Source of the DNA: Adhaeribacter aerolatus
GTDB taxonomy: Bacteria; Bacteroidota; Bacteroidia; Cytophagales; Hymenobacteraceae
Direction of reading: 5' to 3'
DNA length: 64,000 bases
Assembly: GCF_007991635.1 (NCBI RefSeq)
Contig: NZ_BJYS01000015.1
Location: forward strand, 1 to 64,000
Position 1 is the first letter of the stretch. Each line of letters opens with the position of its first letter. Made by a program: the position numbers and the translations under genes. The notes under the pieces were generated by a model. It did no database searches. It worked only from the letters and a program-made list of their open reading frames with translations, and was not told where the DNA came from. Below are positions 1 through 9,741 of the stretch, piece after piece.

Positions 1-36
1 GCGGAGAAAACTGGCAATTTAAGGCGTTGTTTCTTT

Positions 37-876
37 TTAATTAAAGATGATGGTCTTGTTGTTACTCACAAAAACCTTATCAGCAAAAACTAGTTTTAGG
101 GCCTGCGCCAGCACTATTTTTTCAACATCACGGCCCGATTGGGCCATATCCTGCGCGTTGTGCGTGTGGTTTACCTGAATTACGTTTTGAGCTATAATTG
201 GCCCTTCGTCTAAACTGCTGTTTACAAAGTGGGCCGTAGCCCCAATAATTTTAACGCCGCGTTCATAGGCTTGCCGATAAGGATTGGCCCCAATAAAAGC
301 CGGTAAAAAAGAATGATGAATATTAATAATCCGGGCGGGAAACTGTTCTACAAATGCCGGACTGAGTACCCGCATGTATTTGGCCAGTACCAGGTAATCT
401 GGGTTATATTGTTTTACCCTTTCCAAAATCTGGGCATCGTGTTCTTCGCGGGCTTTATTTTCGTGCGAAATATAATGGAACGGAATATCAAACTTTTCGG
501 TAAGCGGCTGCAACGTGTCGTAGTTGCCAATTACAGCCATAATATTGGCATTTAAATCGTTAAACTTTTCGCGAAGCAATAAATCGCCGAGGCAATGGTG
601 TTCTTTGGTTACCAGAATAACAATGTTCTTTTTCTGCTGCGGCAATAAATCGAAAATAATCTTTTCGGGTAAGGCATCGTGCAATTCCTGCAGCACTTTT
701 TCGCGGTTAATATCTCCGGCTACTTCGGCCCGCATAAAAAAATGGTTGTTCTCTTTATCTACAAATTCGCCGTTGCTGATAATATTTAAATCGTTCTGAA
801 ATAAGACTTGCGTAACCGCGTAAATTAATCCTTTACGGTCGGTGCAATGAATAAGTAAAGTATGATTATTAGACAT
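37..876 (-). CDS. purU: Formyltetrahydrofolate deformylase
   Basis: Cytosolic enzyme that hydrolyses 10-formyltetrahydrofolate to formate and tetrahydrofolate, balancing one-carbon pools and supplying formate for PurT-type purine synthesis. The 279-residue protein has the family length and order: an N-terminal ACT domain (about residues 5-80, opening with HCTDRKGLIYAVTQ) and a formyltransferase-fold domain (about 85-275). The formyltransferase signature is visible as INIHHSFLPAFIGANPY followed by the catalytic Asp in SLDEGPIIAQ. The start is ATG directly before the ACT domain. It is transcribed alone from the 467-bp gap on its right. No oddities seen; the family call is firm. Confidence 0.95.
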   Translation of the reverse strand: MSNNHTLLIHCTDRKGLIYAVTQVLFQNDLNIISNGEFVDKENNHFFMRAEVAGDINREKVLQELHDALPEKIIFDLLPQQKKNIVILVTKEHHCLGDLLLREKFNDLNANIMAVIGNYDTLQPLTEKFDIPFHYISHENKAREEHDAQILERVKQYNPDYLVLAKYMRVLSPAFVEQFPARIINIHHSFLPAFIGANPYRQAYERGVKIIGATAHFVNSSLDEGPIIAQNVIQVNHTHNAQDMAQSGRDVEKIVLAQALKLVFADKVFVSNNKTIIFN

Positions 877-1290
877 CAGATTAGAAACTGGTTTATGATG
901 AAGCTATTGCCACTACGTAAAGGAACAAAGTTTGCTAAAGATGAAACATATTTTGTAAGCTACAGGCAAAAATATGATTATTGTTTTTTTAACCTGACGA
1001 ATATATGAGGAAGAATGCTGTTTAGGATATTAATAATTGGCTAATCAGTAGCCTTTGCCTGGTGTTTTTAGCTGCAAAATGTTTAGCAGGGCTTTAGAAT
1101 TGGCGGTGATAACACCACCAATGGCAACCGTTGCTGCTTTTACTTTAAATACCATATAGTTCCTTGGTCATTACTTATCCGAAAAAACGCTTGCAGGAAA
1201 AAGTAATTTAGCTTCTTGCCTTAGTTAAGAGGGAATCAGGTGTGATGGGTTTTATTGGATAGGTTTCGAATTACTTCTGCACCCGCTATA
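877..1290. other. Intergenic gap, no firm gene
   Basis: AT-rich spacer between purU and the M16 pair. It should hold the purU promoter (right to left). Apart from the weak 36-residue frame listed separately I see no RNA gene or repeat. Confidence 0.5.
1045..1155 (-). CDS. Possible small ORF, 36 residues, unknown
   Basis: An ATG-initiated frame on the minus strand encodes a short peptide beginning MVFKVKAATVAIGG and ending with TPGKGY. It has an alanine/valine/glycine-rich amphipathic stretch and no charged tail. It lies alone between the M16 terminator and purU. I recognise no family. Coding is suggested only by the start, stop and reasonable composition, so it could be chance. Confidence 0.25.
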   Translation of the reverse strand: MVFKVKAATVAIGGVITANSKALLNILQLKTPGKGY

Positions 1291-1322
1291 AAAAATAAAG
1301 CCCCCGGTAATCCAGGGGCTTT
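1291..1322 (-). terminator. Rho-independent terminator of the downstream M16 gene
   Basis: An 8-bp perfect stem (AAAGCCCC with GGGGCTTT) is followed, on the minus strand, by an ATTTTT run. It sits about 20 bp after the stop of the M16 gene at 1344. Confidence 0.85.
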
Positions 1323-1343
1323 GGCAAAGATTTCCGAAAAAAA

Positions 1344-4319
1344 TTAGAACGTCCGGATTACCGATGGACCAACTTTTTCTTTATTTACGGCTTTCTTTTT
1401 GGCTTTTTTAGATTTTGGATCAGTGGGTTCGGGTGCTACAATCATTACTTCGGGTGTATCGGCTACTTTATTTAGCAGATTACCATCCGGGTCGAGTTCC
1501 ACCACATCGTAGCCTAATTTTTCCAAACCGGGCTTAATAGAAGCTTTATCGCCTACCAGCATAATATTCATTTTTTCTACGGGTAAATATTTTTTGGCTA
1601 AGGCATTAATTTCTTCTTTCGTAATGTTCTGCAAAATCTGGTTTTGCTTGGTTACGTAATCCGCATCTAAATTATAGCGGATAATATTGTTTAGGAAGGC
1701 TGCTTTCTGGAAAGCCGTTTCGTACTTGCGGGCATCGCTCTGGCCCATGGCACTTTTCACAAAGGCCAGTTCTTCGTCGGTAATGCCTTCTTCGCGCATC
1801 CGCTTAATTTCCTTCATAAACTCTACCACCGAACTATCCGATACATTTGACCGCACGCCGGCATAAGCCGTATATGGGCCGGTTGATTCGGTGCCAGAAA
1901 AGTAAGAACCAGCGCCGTAGGTATAGCCTTTAGCTTCACGTAAGTTCAGGTTTATACGGCTGTTAAACGCACCACCCAGTATGTAGTTCATAATCTGCGA
2001 CTTGTAATATTCGCCGGTTGCGTCGTAAGGCAAAGCCATGTAACCAATCCGGATTTCGGACTGCGCTGCTTTTTCTTTGTCTACCAGGAATATTTTAGTT
2101 TTATCCAGGTTGGCAACTTTAACATCCGCCGGAATTTCTACCGGTTTAGGCGCCCATTTATTTAAGAAAGTAAGCTTCGGCAATATTTTGTCTTTCTCAG
2201 TGTCACCCACAATTACCAGGTTAGTTACCGAAGGCGAGAAATTATCAGCATAGAATTTCTTTACATCATCCAAAGTAATAGAAGCTACGCTGGCGGCCGT
2301 GCCGATGGTAGGCACTGCCATAATATTGTTCTCGCCGTACAGCAGTTTGTTATAAACGTTGTTGGCAATTACCGTAGGTTGGGTGCTCTGGTTGGCAATC
2401 GATTCTAATGCTTGTTTTTTCAAGCGGTCAAAATCGGCCTGGTCGAAACGCGGGTGCAGCATGCGTTCTTCGGCCAAAGCCAGCGTGGCATCCAGGTTCT
2501 TCGTCAGGGCTTGCACCGAAACAGTCATTTGATCGGTGCTGCTGCCAAAGCTGATAGATGAACCCAATATTTCCAGTTTACTGCTGATTTCTTCGGCGGT
2601 ATATTTCTGAGAAGCCTCGTTCAGCATGGCAGCGGTTAGGGCCGCAATACCCGCTTTAGACGGGTCTTTGGCTTCCAGTTTATGCCCGCCTTTTATCGAG
2701 AACAGCATAGCTACGGTTGGCACCTCGTCGTTTCTGGTACCAATAACTTTAATGCCATTAGCCATTTTGTCGGTCCAGAAAGGTGGCACTTTTATTACCG
2801 GGTTAGCGCCGGCAGCCGGGCGTTTGCTGCGGTCGAAGTTGTCTTTCGCCTTCACGTATTTCAGGCCGGCGTATAGGTCTTTGGGCGCTTTGTAACCGGT
2901 GGTATTTACTTTAAAGTTATCGGCTTTGGCTACTTCATTGGCTTTACCTTTAGGCACCACGCTTAATATTACGGCGGGCTTACCTTTAATATATTTATTG
3001 TACACGCGCATCACATCGGCTTTGGTTACGGCTTTGTACCGTTTCAAATCGACCGGCAAATAATTAGGGTTGCCGGTAAAGGTTTGGTAATTAGCCAGAA
3101 TAGAAGTTTTGCCCGATACGCTGGATAAACTGTTAATCTGGCCGGTTTCGTAAGAAGATTTAAAACGCGCCAGGGCATCATCGGTAACACCGGTTTTTTC
3201 AAACTCCAGAAATGCTTCGCGGGCCAGTTTCTCCATGTCGGCCAGCGTTTGCCCAGGGTAAGGCAATATTTGTACAGAGAACTCACCGGCTAATTCGGTA
3301 CACGGGTGATTTGAACCGGCTTGCACGGCCTTCTGCGCTTTAACTAAATTTTTGTACAGAATAGAATTTTTACCCTGTCCTAATATTTCGGCTAATAAAT
3401 CCAAAGGCACTTCATCTGGATGAAAGTTTGGTACCGTTGGGAAAGTCATTTGCAAGAGCGGGAACCGCACGTTGTCTTCGTAAGAAATATAACGGTCCTG
3501 GGTTAATACGGGCGCGGGCAATTTCATATTCTTTACTTCCGGTCCGCGCGGAATAGCACCAAAATATTTCTCGGCCAATTTTACAACCTGCTGCGGCGTA
3601 ACATCACCACCTACCGTTAAGGTAGCGTTATTGGGACCGTACCAGCGCAAAAAGAAATTCTTTAAATCGTTTACATCGCTTCGGTTTAGATCTTCCATAT
3701 AACCAATGGTGGTCCAGGAATATGGGTGACCGTACGGATAAAGCGCAGCCGAATTCTTTTCGTAAACCAAACCATAAGGCCGGTTATCATAATTTTGGCC
3801 CCGCTCATTTTTAACCGTAGACCGTTGAATTTCGAATTTCTTTTGGGTAACGGCATCTAATAAAAAGCCCATACGGTCGGCTTCCAGCCACAAAGCCGTT
3901 TCGAGTTGATTAGCGGGGAGCGTTTCAAAATAATTAGTCCGGTCGCGGTTGGTGGTTCCGTTAAGCGTACCGCCGGCTTCCGATACAATTTTAAAGTGTT
4001 CTTCGTCGCCCACGTGGTCGGAGCCCTGGAACATCATGTGCTCGAAAAAGTGCGCAAAACCTGATTTACCTACTTCTTCGCGCGCCGAACCTACGTGGTA
4101 GGTAACATCAACATGGACAATGGGGTCGGAATGGTCTTCGTGAACTACTACGGTTAAGCCGTTGGGCAATACGTACTTTTCGTAGGGAATTACCAGCTCG
4201 CTGCCTTTGCGGGCCACTTTCTCCACCAACCTGGTTGGTGAAGCTTTTTGCGCCTGTACCGGAAGTTGTAAGGAAAGTAAAGCACAACCGAGCAGGGCTA
4301 CTTTAAATGGTTTTATCAT
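1344..4319 (-). CDS. M16 family zinc metallopeptidase, exported (copy 1)
   Basis: Exported insulinase/pitrilysin-type peptidase that degrades oligopeptides in the periplasm or at the outer membrane. Residues 1-23 are a signal peptide ending VQAQ. The inverted zinc motif HFFEH is at residues 90-94, and the downstream Glu lies in the NERGQNYDNRPYG segment around residue 173. The 991 residues contain two M16 halves; the second (from about residue 530) lacks HxxEH and should be the non-catalytic half. The C-terminus is a lysine-rich tail. It lies directly downstream of a paralogue of the same length and strand, each with its own terminator, so this is a tandem duplication rather than an obligate heterodimer of active and inactive subunits: both copies keep HFFEH. 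Confidence 0.93.
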   Translation of the reverse strand: MIKPFKVALLGCALLSLQLPVQAQKASPTRLVEKVARKGSELVIPYEKYVLPNGLTVVVHEDHSDPIVHVDVTYHVGSAREEVGKSGFAHFFEHMMFQGSDHVGDEEHFKIVSEAGGTLNGTTNRDRTNYFETLPANQLETALWLEADRMGFLLDAVTQKKFEIQRSTVKNERGQNYDNRPYGLVYEKNSAALYPYGHPYSWTTIGYMEDLNRSDVNDLKNFFLRWYGPNNATLTVGGDVTPQQVVKLAEKYFGAIPRGPEVKNMKLPAPVLTQDRYISYEDNVRFPLLQMTFPTVPNFHPDEVPLDLLAEILGQGKNSILYKNLVKAQKAVQAGSNHPCTELAGEFSVQILPYPGQTLADMEKLAREAFLEFEKTGVTDDALARFKSSYETGQINSLSSVSGKTSILANYQTFTGNPNYLPVDLKRYKAVTKADVMRVYNKYIKGKPAVILSVVPKGKANEVAKADNFKVNTTGYKAPKDLYAGLKYVKAKDNFDRSKRPAAGANPVIKVPPFWTDKMANGIKVIGTRNDEVPTVAMLFSIKGGHKLEAKDPSKAGIAALTAAMLNEASQKYTAEEISSKLEILGSSISFGSSTDQMTVSVQALTKNLDATLALAEERMLHPRFDQADFDRLKKQALESIANQSTQPTVIANNVYNKLLYGENNIMAVPTIGTAASVASITLDDVKKFYADNFSPSVTNLVIVGDTEKDKILPKLTFLNKWAPKPVEIPADVKVANLDKTKIFLVDKEKAAQSEIRIGYMALPYDATGEYYKSQIMNYILGGAFNSRINLNLREAKGYTYGAGSYFSGTESTGPYTAYAGVRSNVSDSSVVEFMKEIKRMREEGITDEELAFVKSAMGQSDARKYETAFQKAAFLNNIIRYNLDADYVTKQNQILQNITKEEINALAKKYLPVEKMNIMLVGDKASIKPGLEKLGYDVVELDPDGNLLNKVADTPEVMIVAPEPTDPKSKKAKKKAVNKEKVGPSVIRTF

Positions 4320-4393
4320 GTTTTTTTAGAAGGGTAGTTCTTATGTAAGTATACTAAAATTTCTTCGATTATTTATAGCATTTGTAAAGTCAT

Positions 4394-4425
4394 AAAAAAG
4401 CTCCCGGTTTATGGGGAGCTTTTTT
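4394..4425 (-). terminator. Terminator between the two M16 genes
   Basis: The stem GCTCCC/GGGAGC is extended by an A6/T6 pairing on both sides, so it can work on either strand. It lies just after the stop of the upstream M16 copy (4449) and before the start region of copy 1. The two genes are therefore probably separate transcripts. Confidence 0.85.
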
Positions 4426-4448
4426 ATGTCAGCAATACTTAAAAACAA

Positions 4449-7424
4449 TTAGAAGGTCCGGATTACGGCTGGACCGGTTTTCTCGGTATTTTTAGACTTC
4501 TTCTTTTTGCGTTTGGTATCTTCCATCGGCAGGTTTACCTGCTTCGTACTTTCTGGTATAGCTGAAGTTTGTTTTAAAATATTGCCTTCGGTATCCAGTT
4601 CTACTATTTCGTAGCCTAATTTCTCTAAACCGGGCTTAATGGCCGCTTTATCCCCCACGAGTAAAATATTCATTTTTTCGTAAGGCAAATATTTTTTAGC
4701 TAGCGCATTTATCTCGGCTTTGGTAATATTTTGCAAAATTTGGTTCTGCTTCGTTACATAATCTTTATCCAGGTCATAGCGTAAAATATTGTTCAGGAAA
4801 GCGGCTTTCTGGATCGGCGTTTCGTAGCTGCGGGCTTCGCTTTGGCCCATGGCGCTTTTTACAAAAGCCAGCTCGGCATCCGTAACACCTTCATCGCGCA
4901 TGCGCTTTATTTCTTTCATAAACTCTACCACCGAACTGTCCGAGGCATTGGAACGCACCCCAGCCGAAGCCGTGAAAGGTCCGGCGTATTCGGTACCCGA
5001 AAAAGCAGAGCGAGCGCCGTAAGTAAAGCCTTTGTCTTCGCGCAGGTTCATGTTAATCCGGCTGCTAAAAGCGCCACCTAACAAATAGTTCATAATCCGG
5101 GCTTTGTAATATTCGCCGGTAGCATCGTAAGGCAGGGCAATGTAACCAATCCGAATTTCGGACTGCGCGGCTTTTTCTTTATCAATCAAAAATATTTTGG
5201 TTTTATCGATGCCGGCATTGGTAGCCTGCGTTGGTATTTCTACCGGTTTGGGTACCCATTTATTCAGGAAAGCGAGTTTAGGCAATATTTTTTTTTGCTC
5301 GGTATCACCTACTATTACCAGGTTGGTGACCGATGGCGAGAAATTATCCTGATAAAATTTCTTCACATCGGCCAGGGTAATATTTTGTACGCTTGACGTA
5401 GTACCAATAACCGGAACGGCCATAATATTGCCTTCGCCGTACAGCAGTTTGTTATACACATTGTTGGCTACTACCGTGGGCTGGGTGCTTTGGTTGGCAA
5501 TGGCTTCCAGGCGTTGTTTTTTCAGACGATCAAAATCCGTTTGGTCGAAACGCGGGTGCAGCATGCGCTCTTCGAGTAAAGCCAGCGTGGCATCCAGGTT
5601 CTTCACCAGCGATTGTACCGAAACGGTCATTTCGTCGGCATCGCTCCCGAAACTGATGGAACTGCCTAATTTATCTAACTGGCTGCTAATTTCTTCGGCG
5701 GTATATTTTTCGGAAGCTTCGTTTAGCATAGCCGCGGTAAGCGAAGCAATTCCGGCTTTAGTTGGGTCTTTGGCCTCCAAACGGTGACCACCTTTTAAAG
5801 TAAAATATAACGTAACCGTCGGGATTTCTTCGTTTTTGGTGCCGATTACTTTAATGCCGTTCGCTATTTTGTCGGTCCAGAAGGGCGGCACTTTTACGAC
5901 CGGATTCGGGCCGGAAGCCGGGCGCTTGCTGCGGTCGAAATTATCTTTCGCTTTTACATATTTCAGGCCTTCGTATTCATCTTTAGGTGCTTTATAGCCA
6001 GTCGGGTCTACTTTAAAATTATCAGCTTTGGCCACCGCATCGGCTTTTCCTTTTGGTACCACGCTTAATACTACGGCGTGCTTGCCTTTAATATATTGGT
6101 TGTATACCCGCATAACATCGGCTTTGGTTAAGCTCTGAATCTTTTTCAGTTCGCGGGGCAGTTGGTTGGGCGTGCCGAGGTAAGTTTGGTAAGCGGCTAA
6201 TTGGGCTACTTTGCCGGCTACGCTGGACAAATCATAAATAGCATTTGCCTCGGCGGATGATTTATAACGGGTAAGGGCATCGTCAGAAACCCCGGTTTTC
6301 TCGAACTCCGTAAAGGCTTCGCGCACCGCTTTTTCCATATCGGCTAAAGACTGGCCCGGGAACGGCATTATTGATAACGAAAACTGACCGGCTAGTTCGG
6401 AAGTATAATTGCTAGCACTGGCGCTGGTGGCCTTCTGGGTTTTAATCAGGTTTTTATAAAGAATAGACGTTTTTCCTTGACCCAATATTTCGGCCAAACA
6501 ATCCAAAGCTACTTCGTCGGGGTGGTAAGCCGGCACCGAAGCGTAAGTTAGCTGCAGCAACGGGAAACGGATATTGTCTTCGTAAGAAATATAACGGTCC
6601 TGGGTTAAAGTTGGGGCCGGCAATTTCATATTCTTTACTTCCGGTCCGCGCGGAATAGAACCGAAATATTTCTCGGCTAATTTTAATACCTGCTGCGGGG
6701 TTACATCGCCGCCCACGGTTAAAGTAGCATTATTAGGCCCGTACCACCGCAAAAAGAAATTCTTTAAATCGTCTAGGGTTCCGCGATTCAAATCTTCGAG
6801 GTAGCCAATGGTGGTCCAGGAATACGGGTGACCGTACGGGTACAAAGCCTGGGCTACTTTTTCGCTTACCAACCCGTAAGGCCGGTTGTCGTAGTTCTGG
6901 CCGCGCTCGTTTTTAACCGTAGAACGTTGGTTTTCAAATTTCTTTTGCGTTACAGCATCGAGTAAAAAACCCATGCGGTCGGCTTCCAACCACAAAGCTG
7001 TTTCGAGTTGGTTGGCGGGCAACGTTTCGTAATAATTAGTGCGGTCGCGGTTGGTAGAACCGTTGAGCGTACCACCGGCTTCGGATACAATTTTAAAATG
7101 CTCGTCGTCACCTACGTGGTCGGAACCCTGGAACATCATGTGTTCGAAAAAGTGCGCAAAACCCGATTTACCTACTTCTTCGCGCGCCGAACCAACGTGG
7201 TAGGTTACATCCACGTGTACAATGGGGTCGGAATGGTCTTCGTGCACCACTACAGTTAAGCCATTGGGCAGCACATATTTTTCGTAGGGAATTACCAGCT
7301 CGCTGCCTTTGCGGGTAACTTTTTCTACTAATTTGGTTTGGGTAGTTGCTTTTTGGGCAAGAACTGGCTCCTGCACGGCAGCTAAAGCCAAACCCAAAAC
7401 TATTAATTTAACCTTTTTAAACAT
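4449..7424 (-). CDS. M16 family zinc metallopeptidase, exported (copy 2)
   Basis: Paralogue of the neighbouring M16 peptidase, with the same 991-residue length and near-identical sequence through most of both halves. It has a signal peptide (ends VLAQ), HFFEH near residue 91, and the same downstream NERGQNYDNRPYG glutamate segment. Divergence is concentrated in the signal peptide, the linker around residues 370-430 and the charged C-terminal tail. The two copies probably share substrate class but may differ in specificity. The promoter should lie in the gap 7425-7520. Confidence 0.93.
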   Translation of the reverse strand: MFKKVKLIVLGLALAAVQEPVLAQKATTQTKLVEKVTRKGSELVIPYEKYVLPNGLTVVVHEDHSDPIVHVDVTYHVGSAREEVGKSGFAHFFEHMMFQGSDHVGDDEHFKIVSEAGGTLNGSTNRDRTNYYETLPANQLETALWLEADRMGFLLDAVTQKKFENQRSTVKNERGQNYDNRPYGLVSEKVAQALYPYGHPYSWTTIGYLEDLNRGTLDDLKNFFLRWYGPNNATLTVGGDVTPQQVLKLAEKYFGSIPRGPEVKNMKLPAPTLTQDRYISYEDNIRFPLLQLTYASVPAYHPDEVALDCLAEILGQGKTSILYKNLIKTQKATSASASNYTSELAGQFSLSIMPFPGQSLADMEKAVREAFTEFEKTGVSDDALTRYKSSAEANAIYDLSSVAGKVAQLAAYQTYLGTPNQLPRELKKIQSLTKADVMRVYNQYIKGKHAVVLSVVPKGKADAVAKADNFKVDPTGYKAPKDEYEGLKYVKAKDNFDRSKRPASGPNPVVKVPPFWTDKIANGIKVIGTKNEEIPTVTLYFTLKGGHRLEAKDPTKAGIASLTAAMLNEASEKYTAEEISSQLDKLGSSISFGSDADEMTVSVQSLVKNLDATLALLEERMLHPRFDQTDFDRLKKQRLEAIANQSTQPTVVANNVYNKLLYGEGNIMAVPVIGTTSSVQNITLADVKKFYQDNFSPSVTNLVIVGDTEQKKILPKLAFLNKWVPKPVEIPTQATNAGIDKTKIFLIDKEKAAQSEIRIGYIALPYDATGEYYKARIMNYLLGGAFSSRINMNLREDKGFTYGARSAFSGTEYAGPFTASAGVRSNASDSSVVEFMKEIKRMRDEGVTDAELAFVKSAMGQSEARSYETPIQKAAFLNNILRYDLDKDYVTKQNQILQNITKAEINALAKKYLPYEKMNILLVGDKAAIKPGLEKLGYEIVELDTEGNILKQTSAIPESTKQVNLPMEDTKRKKKKSKNTEKTGPAVIRTF

Positions 7425-7520
7425 GAAAAACGCTTTTTCTGAATAATAGAATATATACTTAAAATTATTAATGGCACCTTAAAGTTCATCCTGAAAGCTA
7501 AAATGATGCCATATAGCTTG

Positions 7521-8411
7521 TTACATTACTCCCACAAAAGCCAGTTGCTTCCCTTTGGCATCCAAGGCTAAGCGGGTAATATTTTTTATACCAATCGCCG
7601 AAAAATCAGCTATTTCGGTCCAGTCGATGGAATGCTGGGGATGGTACTGGTAAAGTTTGGGGCCTTGCGCCATTAATATTCGACCGTCCTTCGTCCAGAT
7701 AAAGTCTTCGCTGGCAGGTAAGGTTTTAACCAGGGTTGTAATTTGCCGGGTGCGTAAATCCAGTTGCTTTATTTCCCAGGCGTCGCCGTTTTCCTTACTA
7801 ATAAAACTAACTGCTTCCTGGCCCGGTATTTTTTGCAATCCCCGGCCAATATTGGCGGCCAAAGGCTCCGATAAGTCGCCGGCCGTAGTAGCCAGGTGTA
7901 AGGTATGCGGATCGCCCAATATAAAAACTGCCAGATTTTCGGGTGACAGCCAGGCATAATAGCCAACTTTACCGGCATTACGAAAAACCGGCACTGGTTC
8001 CGAATCTCCAGTCAGCGGTAACCGCCAGATTTGCTGTTCCTCGCCCCGCACCACCGAAATACCTTTTTTATCGGGGGTGATAGTCGGCGAATATTCGCCC
8101 TCAGGCGAATTGGTGAGCTGGAATAACTGGTTCTTTTTTATTTCATAAGAATAAATATCGGTAGAAGGCCGCTCGCGGATAGACGTAAACAGAATATTCT
8201 TGCCGTTTGGCGTAAAGGCCGGCTGGTTATCGTAGCCGGGGCGCCGGGTAATATTTTGGGGCTGGCTTATTTTCCACTGGCCTTTTTTGTTTTTTACCCG
8301 GCAAAGATAGATTTCGGTTTCGGGCATGGTTTGGGCAACAACCGGCTGGCCCTGGGTTAAGCAAAACAGGAGCAGCAACAGGGTGCTCAGGTACGGAAGA
8401 ACTTTAAACAT
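7521..8411 (-). CDS. TolB/WD40-like beta-propeller (PD40) protein, exported
   Basis: A 296-residue exported protein with a signal peptide (about 1-27, ending VVAQ). It contains repeated PD40/WD40-like blades of the TolB type, seen in the segments DNQPAFTPNGKNILFTS, GEYSPTITPDKKGISVV and EDFIWTKDGRILMA. Such proteins usually act as periplasmic binding or scaffold modules; no catalytic motif is visible. It lies upstream of the M16 pair on the same strand with a spacer of about 100 bp, so a functional link to periplasmic proteolysis is possible but unproven. Confidence 0.8.
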   Translation of the reverse strand: MFKVLPYLSTLLLLLFCLTQGQPVVAQTMPETEIYLCRVKNKKGQWKISQPQNITRRPGYDNQPAFTPNGKNILFTSIRERPSTDIYSYEIKKNQLFQLTNSPEGEYSPTITPDKKGISVVRGEEQQIWRLPLTGDSEPVPVFRNAGKVGYYAWLSPENLAVFILGDPHTLHLATTAGDLSEPLAANIGRGLQKIPGQEAVSFISKENGDAWEIKQLDLRTRQITTLVKTLPASEDFIWTKDGRILMAQGPKLYQYHPQHSIDWTEIADFSAIGIKNITRLALDAKGKQLAFVGVM

Positions 8412-8630
8412 TTTTGATTCAGGCGGAGTTGGCTGATTATTTAACGAAGATACTTATAAAAAACAGCTATGATTCAGGTAAAATTGATTTAAACGAATAA
8501 TTATCTTTTTAAAAGATACCCTTCTGATTAGGTTTATAACTAATCTTCCTTTGACTATACGAAAACCATTAAACTCCACACCCGCCGGGTGCGTAGGGAG
8601 TTAAATACCCGAGGAACCCTGTTAAAAATA

Positions 8631-9581
8631 ATGCGCCCCCAATATTCCCGCCGCAAACTTTTACAATTGGCCTTAAAGGCTGGGGCTGCCTCCTGCCTGG
8701 TTCCTTTTATAAACCCAACTAACTATATGGATTTTATTACCGCTAAAGCTACTCTAATAAAACGCGCTATCCCGGGCACCGGCGAACTGCTACCTGTAAT
8801 GGGTTTAGGCACCTGGCAAACTTTTGATGTGGGCCCCTCGCCGGTGAGCCGCGCCGACGTAAAAGAAGTGTTGCGGTTATTTGCCGAACTGGGCGGCAAA
8901 CTCATTGATTCTTCGCCGATGTACGGCCGCTCGGAAGAGGTAGTAGGCGATTTAAGTGTGGACCTGAAGTTGCAAAAAAAACTGTTTATGGCTACCAAAG
9001 TCTGGACGCAAGGCGAGCAAAACGGCATTAAGCAAATGGAAACCTCGATGCAGGAAATGCAGGCCCGGCCGCTGGATTTAATCCAGATTCATAATTTGGT
9101 AGACTGGCGCATTCACCTGAAAACTTTACGCCGCTGGAAAGAAGAACAACGTATCCGCTACCTGGGCATTACGCATTATCTGGCAAGCGCTTTCGACGAT
9201 CTGGAGCGTATTATTAAAACCGAGCCCGTTGATTTTGTACAACTGAACTACAACATTGTTACCCGCCAGGCGGCCAACCGGCTTTTACCCCTGGCCGCCG
9301 AAAAGAAAGTAGCCGTAATTGTAAACCGGCCTTTCGAGAGCGGCGCTTTGTTTAGTTCGGTTAAAGGCAAACCCCTACCCGCCTGGGCCAGCGAGTTCGA
9401 TTGCCAGAGCTGGGGCCAGTTTTTCCTGAAATATATTCTAGGCCATCCGGCCATTACCTGCGTTATTCCGGCTACCGCTAAACCCAAGCATTTAACAGAC
9501 AACATGCAGGCGGGGTATGGCCGCTTACCCGATGAAGCAACCCGCAAAAAAATGAAAGAATTTATTCAGAAACTTAGCTGA
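8631..9581 (+). CDS. Aldo/keto reductase with twin-arginine signal
   Basis: NAD(P)H-dependent oxidoreductase of the aldo/keto reductase superfamily. The tetrad is recognisable: Asp/Tyr in DSSPMYGRSEEVVG, Lys in ATKVWTQGEQ and His in IQIHNLVDW. The N-terminus SRRKLLQLALKAG is a twin-arginine (Tat) signal with a hydrophobic core, implying export of the folded, cofactor-loaded enzyme. I prefer the ATG at 8631 over the upstream in-frame GTG at 8589, because it places the twin arginines near the N-terminus as expected. It is transcribed divergently from the beta-propeller gene. The substrate cannot be told. Confidence 0.88.
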   Translation: MRPQYSRRKLLQLALKAGAASCLVPFINPTNYMDFITAKATLIKRAIPGTGELLPVMGLGTWQTFDVGPSPVSRADVKEVLRLFAELGGKLIDSSPMYGRSEEVVGDLSVDLKLQKKLFMATKVWTQGEQNGIKQMETSMQEMQARPLDLIQIHNLVDWRIHLKTLRRWKEEQRIRYLGITHYLASAFDDLERIIKTEPVDFVQLNYNIVTRQAANRLLPLAAEKKVAVIVNRPFESGALFSSVKGKPLPAWASEFDCQSWGQFFLKYILGHPAITCVIPATAKPKHLTDNMQAGYGRLPDEATRKKMKEFIQKLS

Positions 9582-9741
9582 GTTGCTAGCAGGCCCCAAA
9601 CAATGCGGGAATTAATTTAGCGTTAAATGTTTAATCCGGAAGATTATTCAAAAAATACTAACCGGCATACCCAATAACTCGTTAATTTTGTCAAGCAGTA
9701 GAAATGAGGCCAGCTTATTTGTAAAAAATTAAATTGTTGTT

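Noticed and set aside
5428-5787. Antisense genes within the M16 coding region (frames up to 119 residues)
   Set aside because: They are open only because of codon bias on the real strand; they have no start context or family match.
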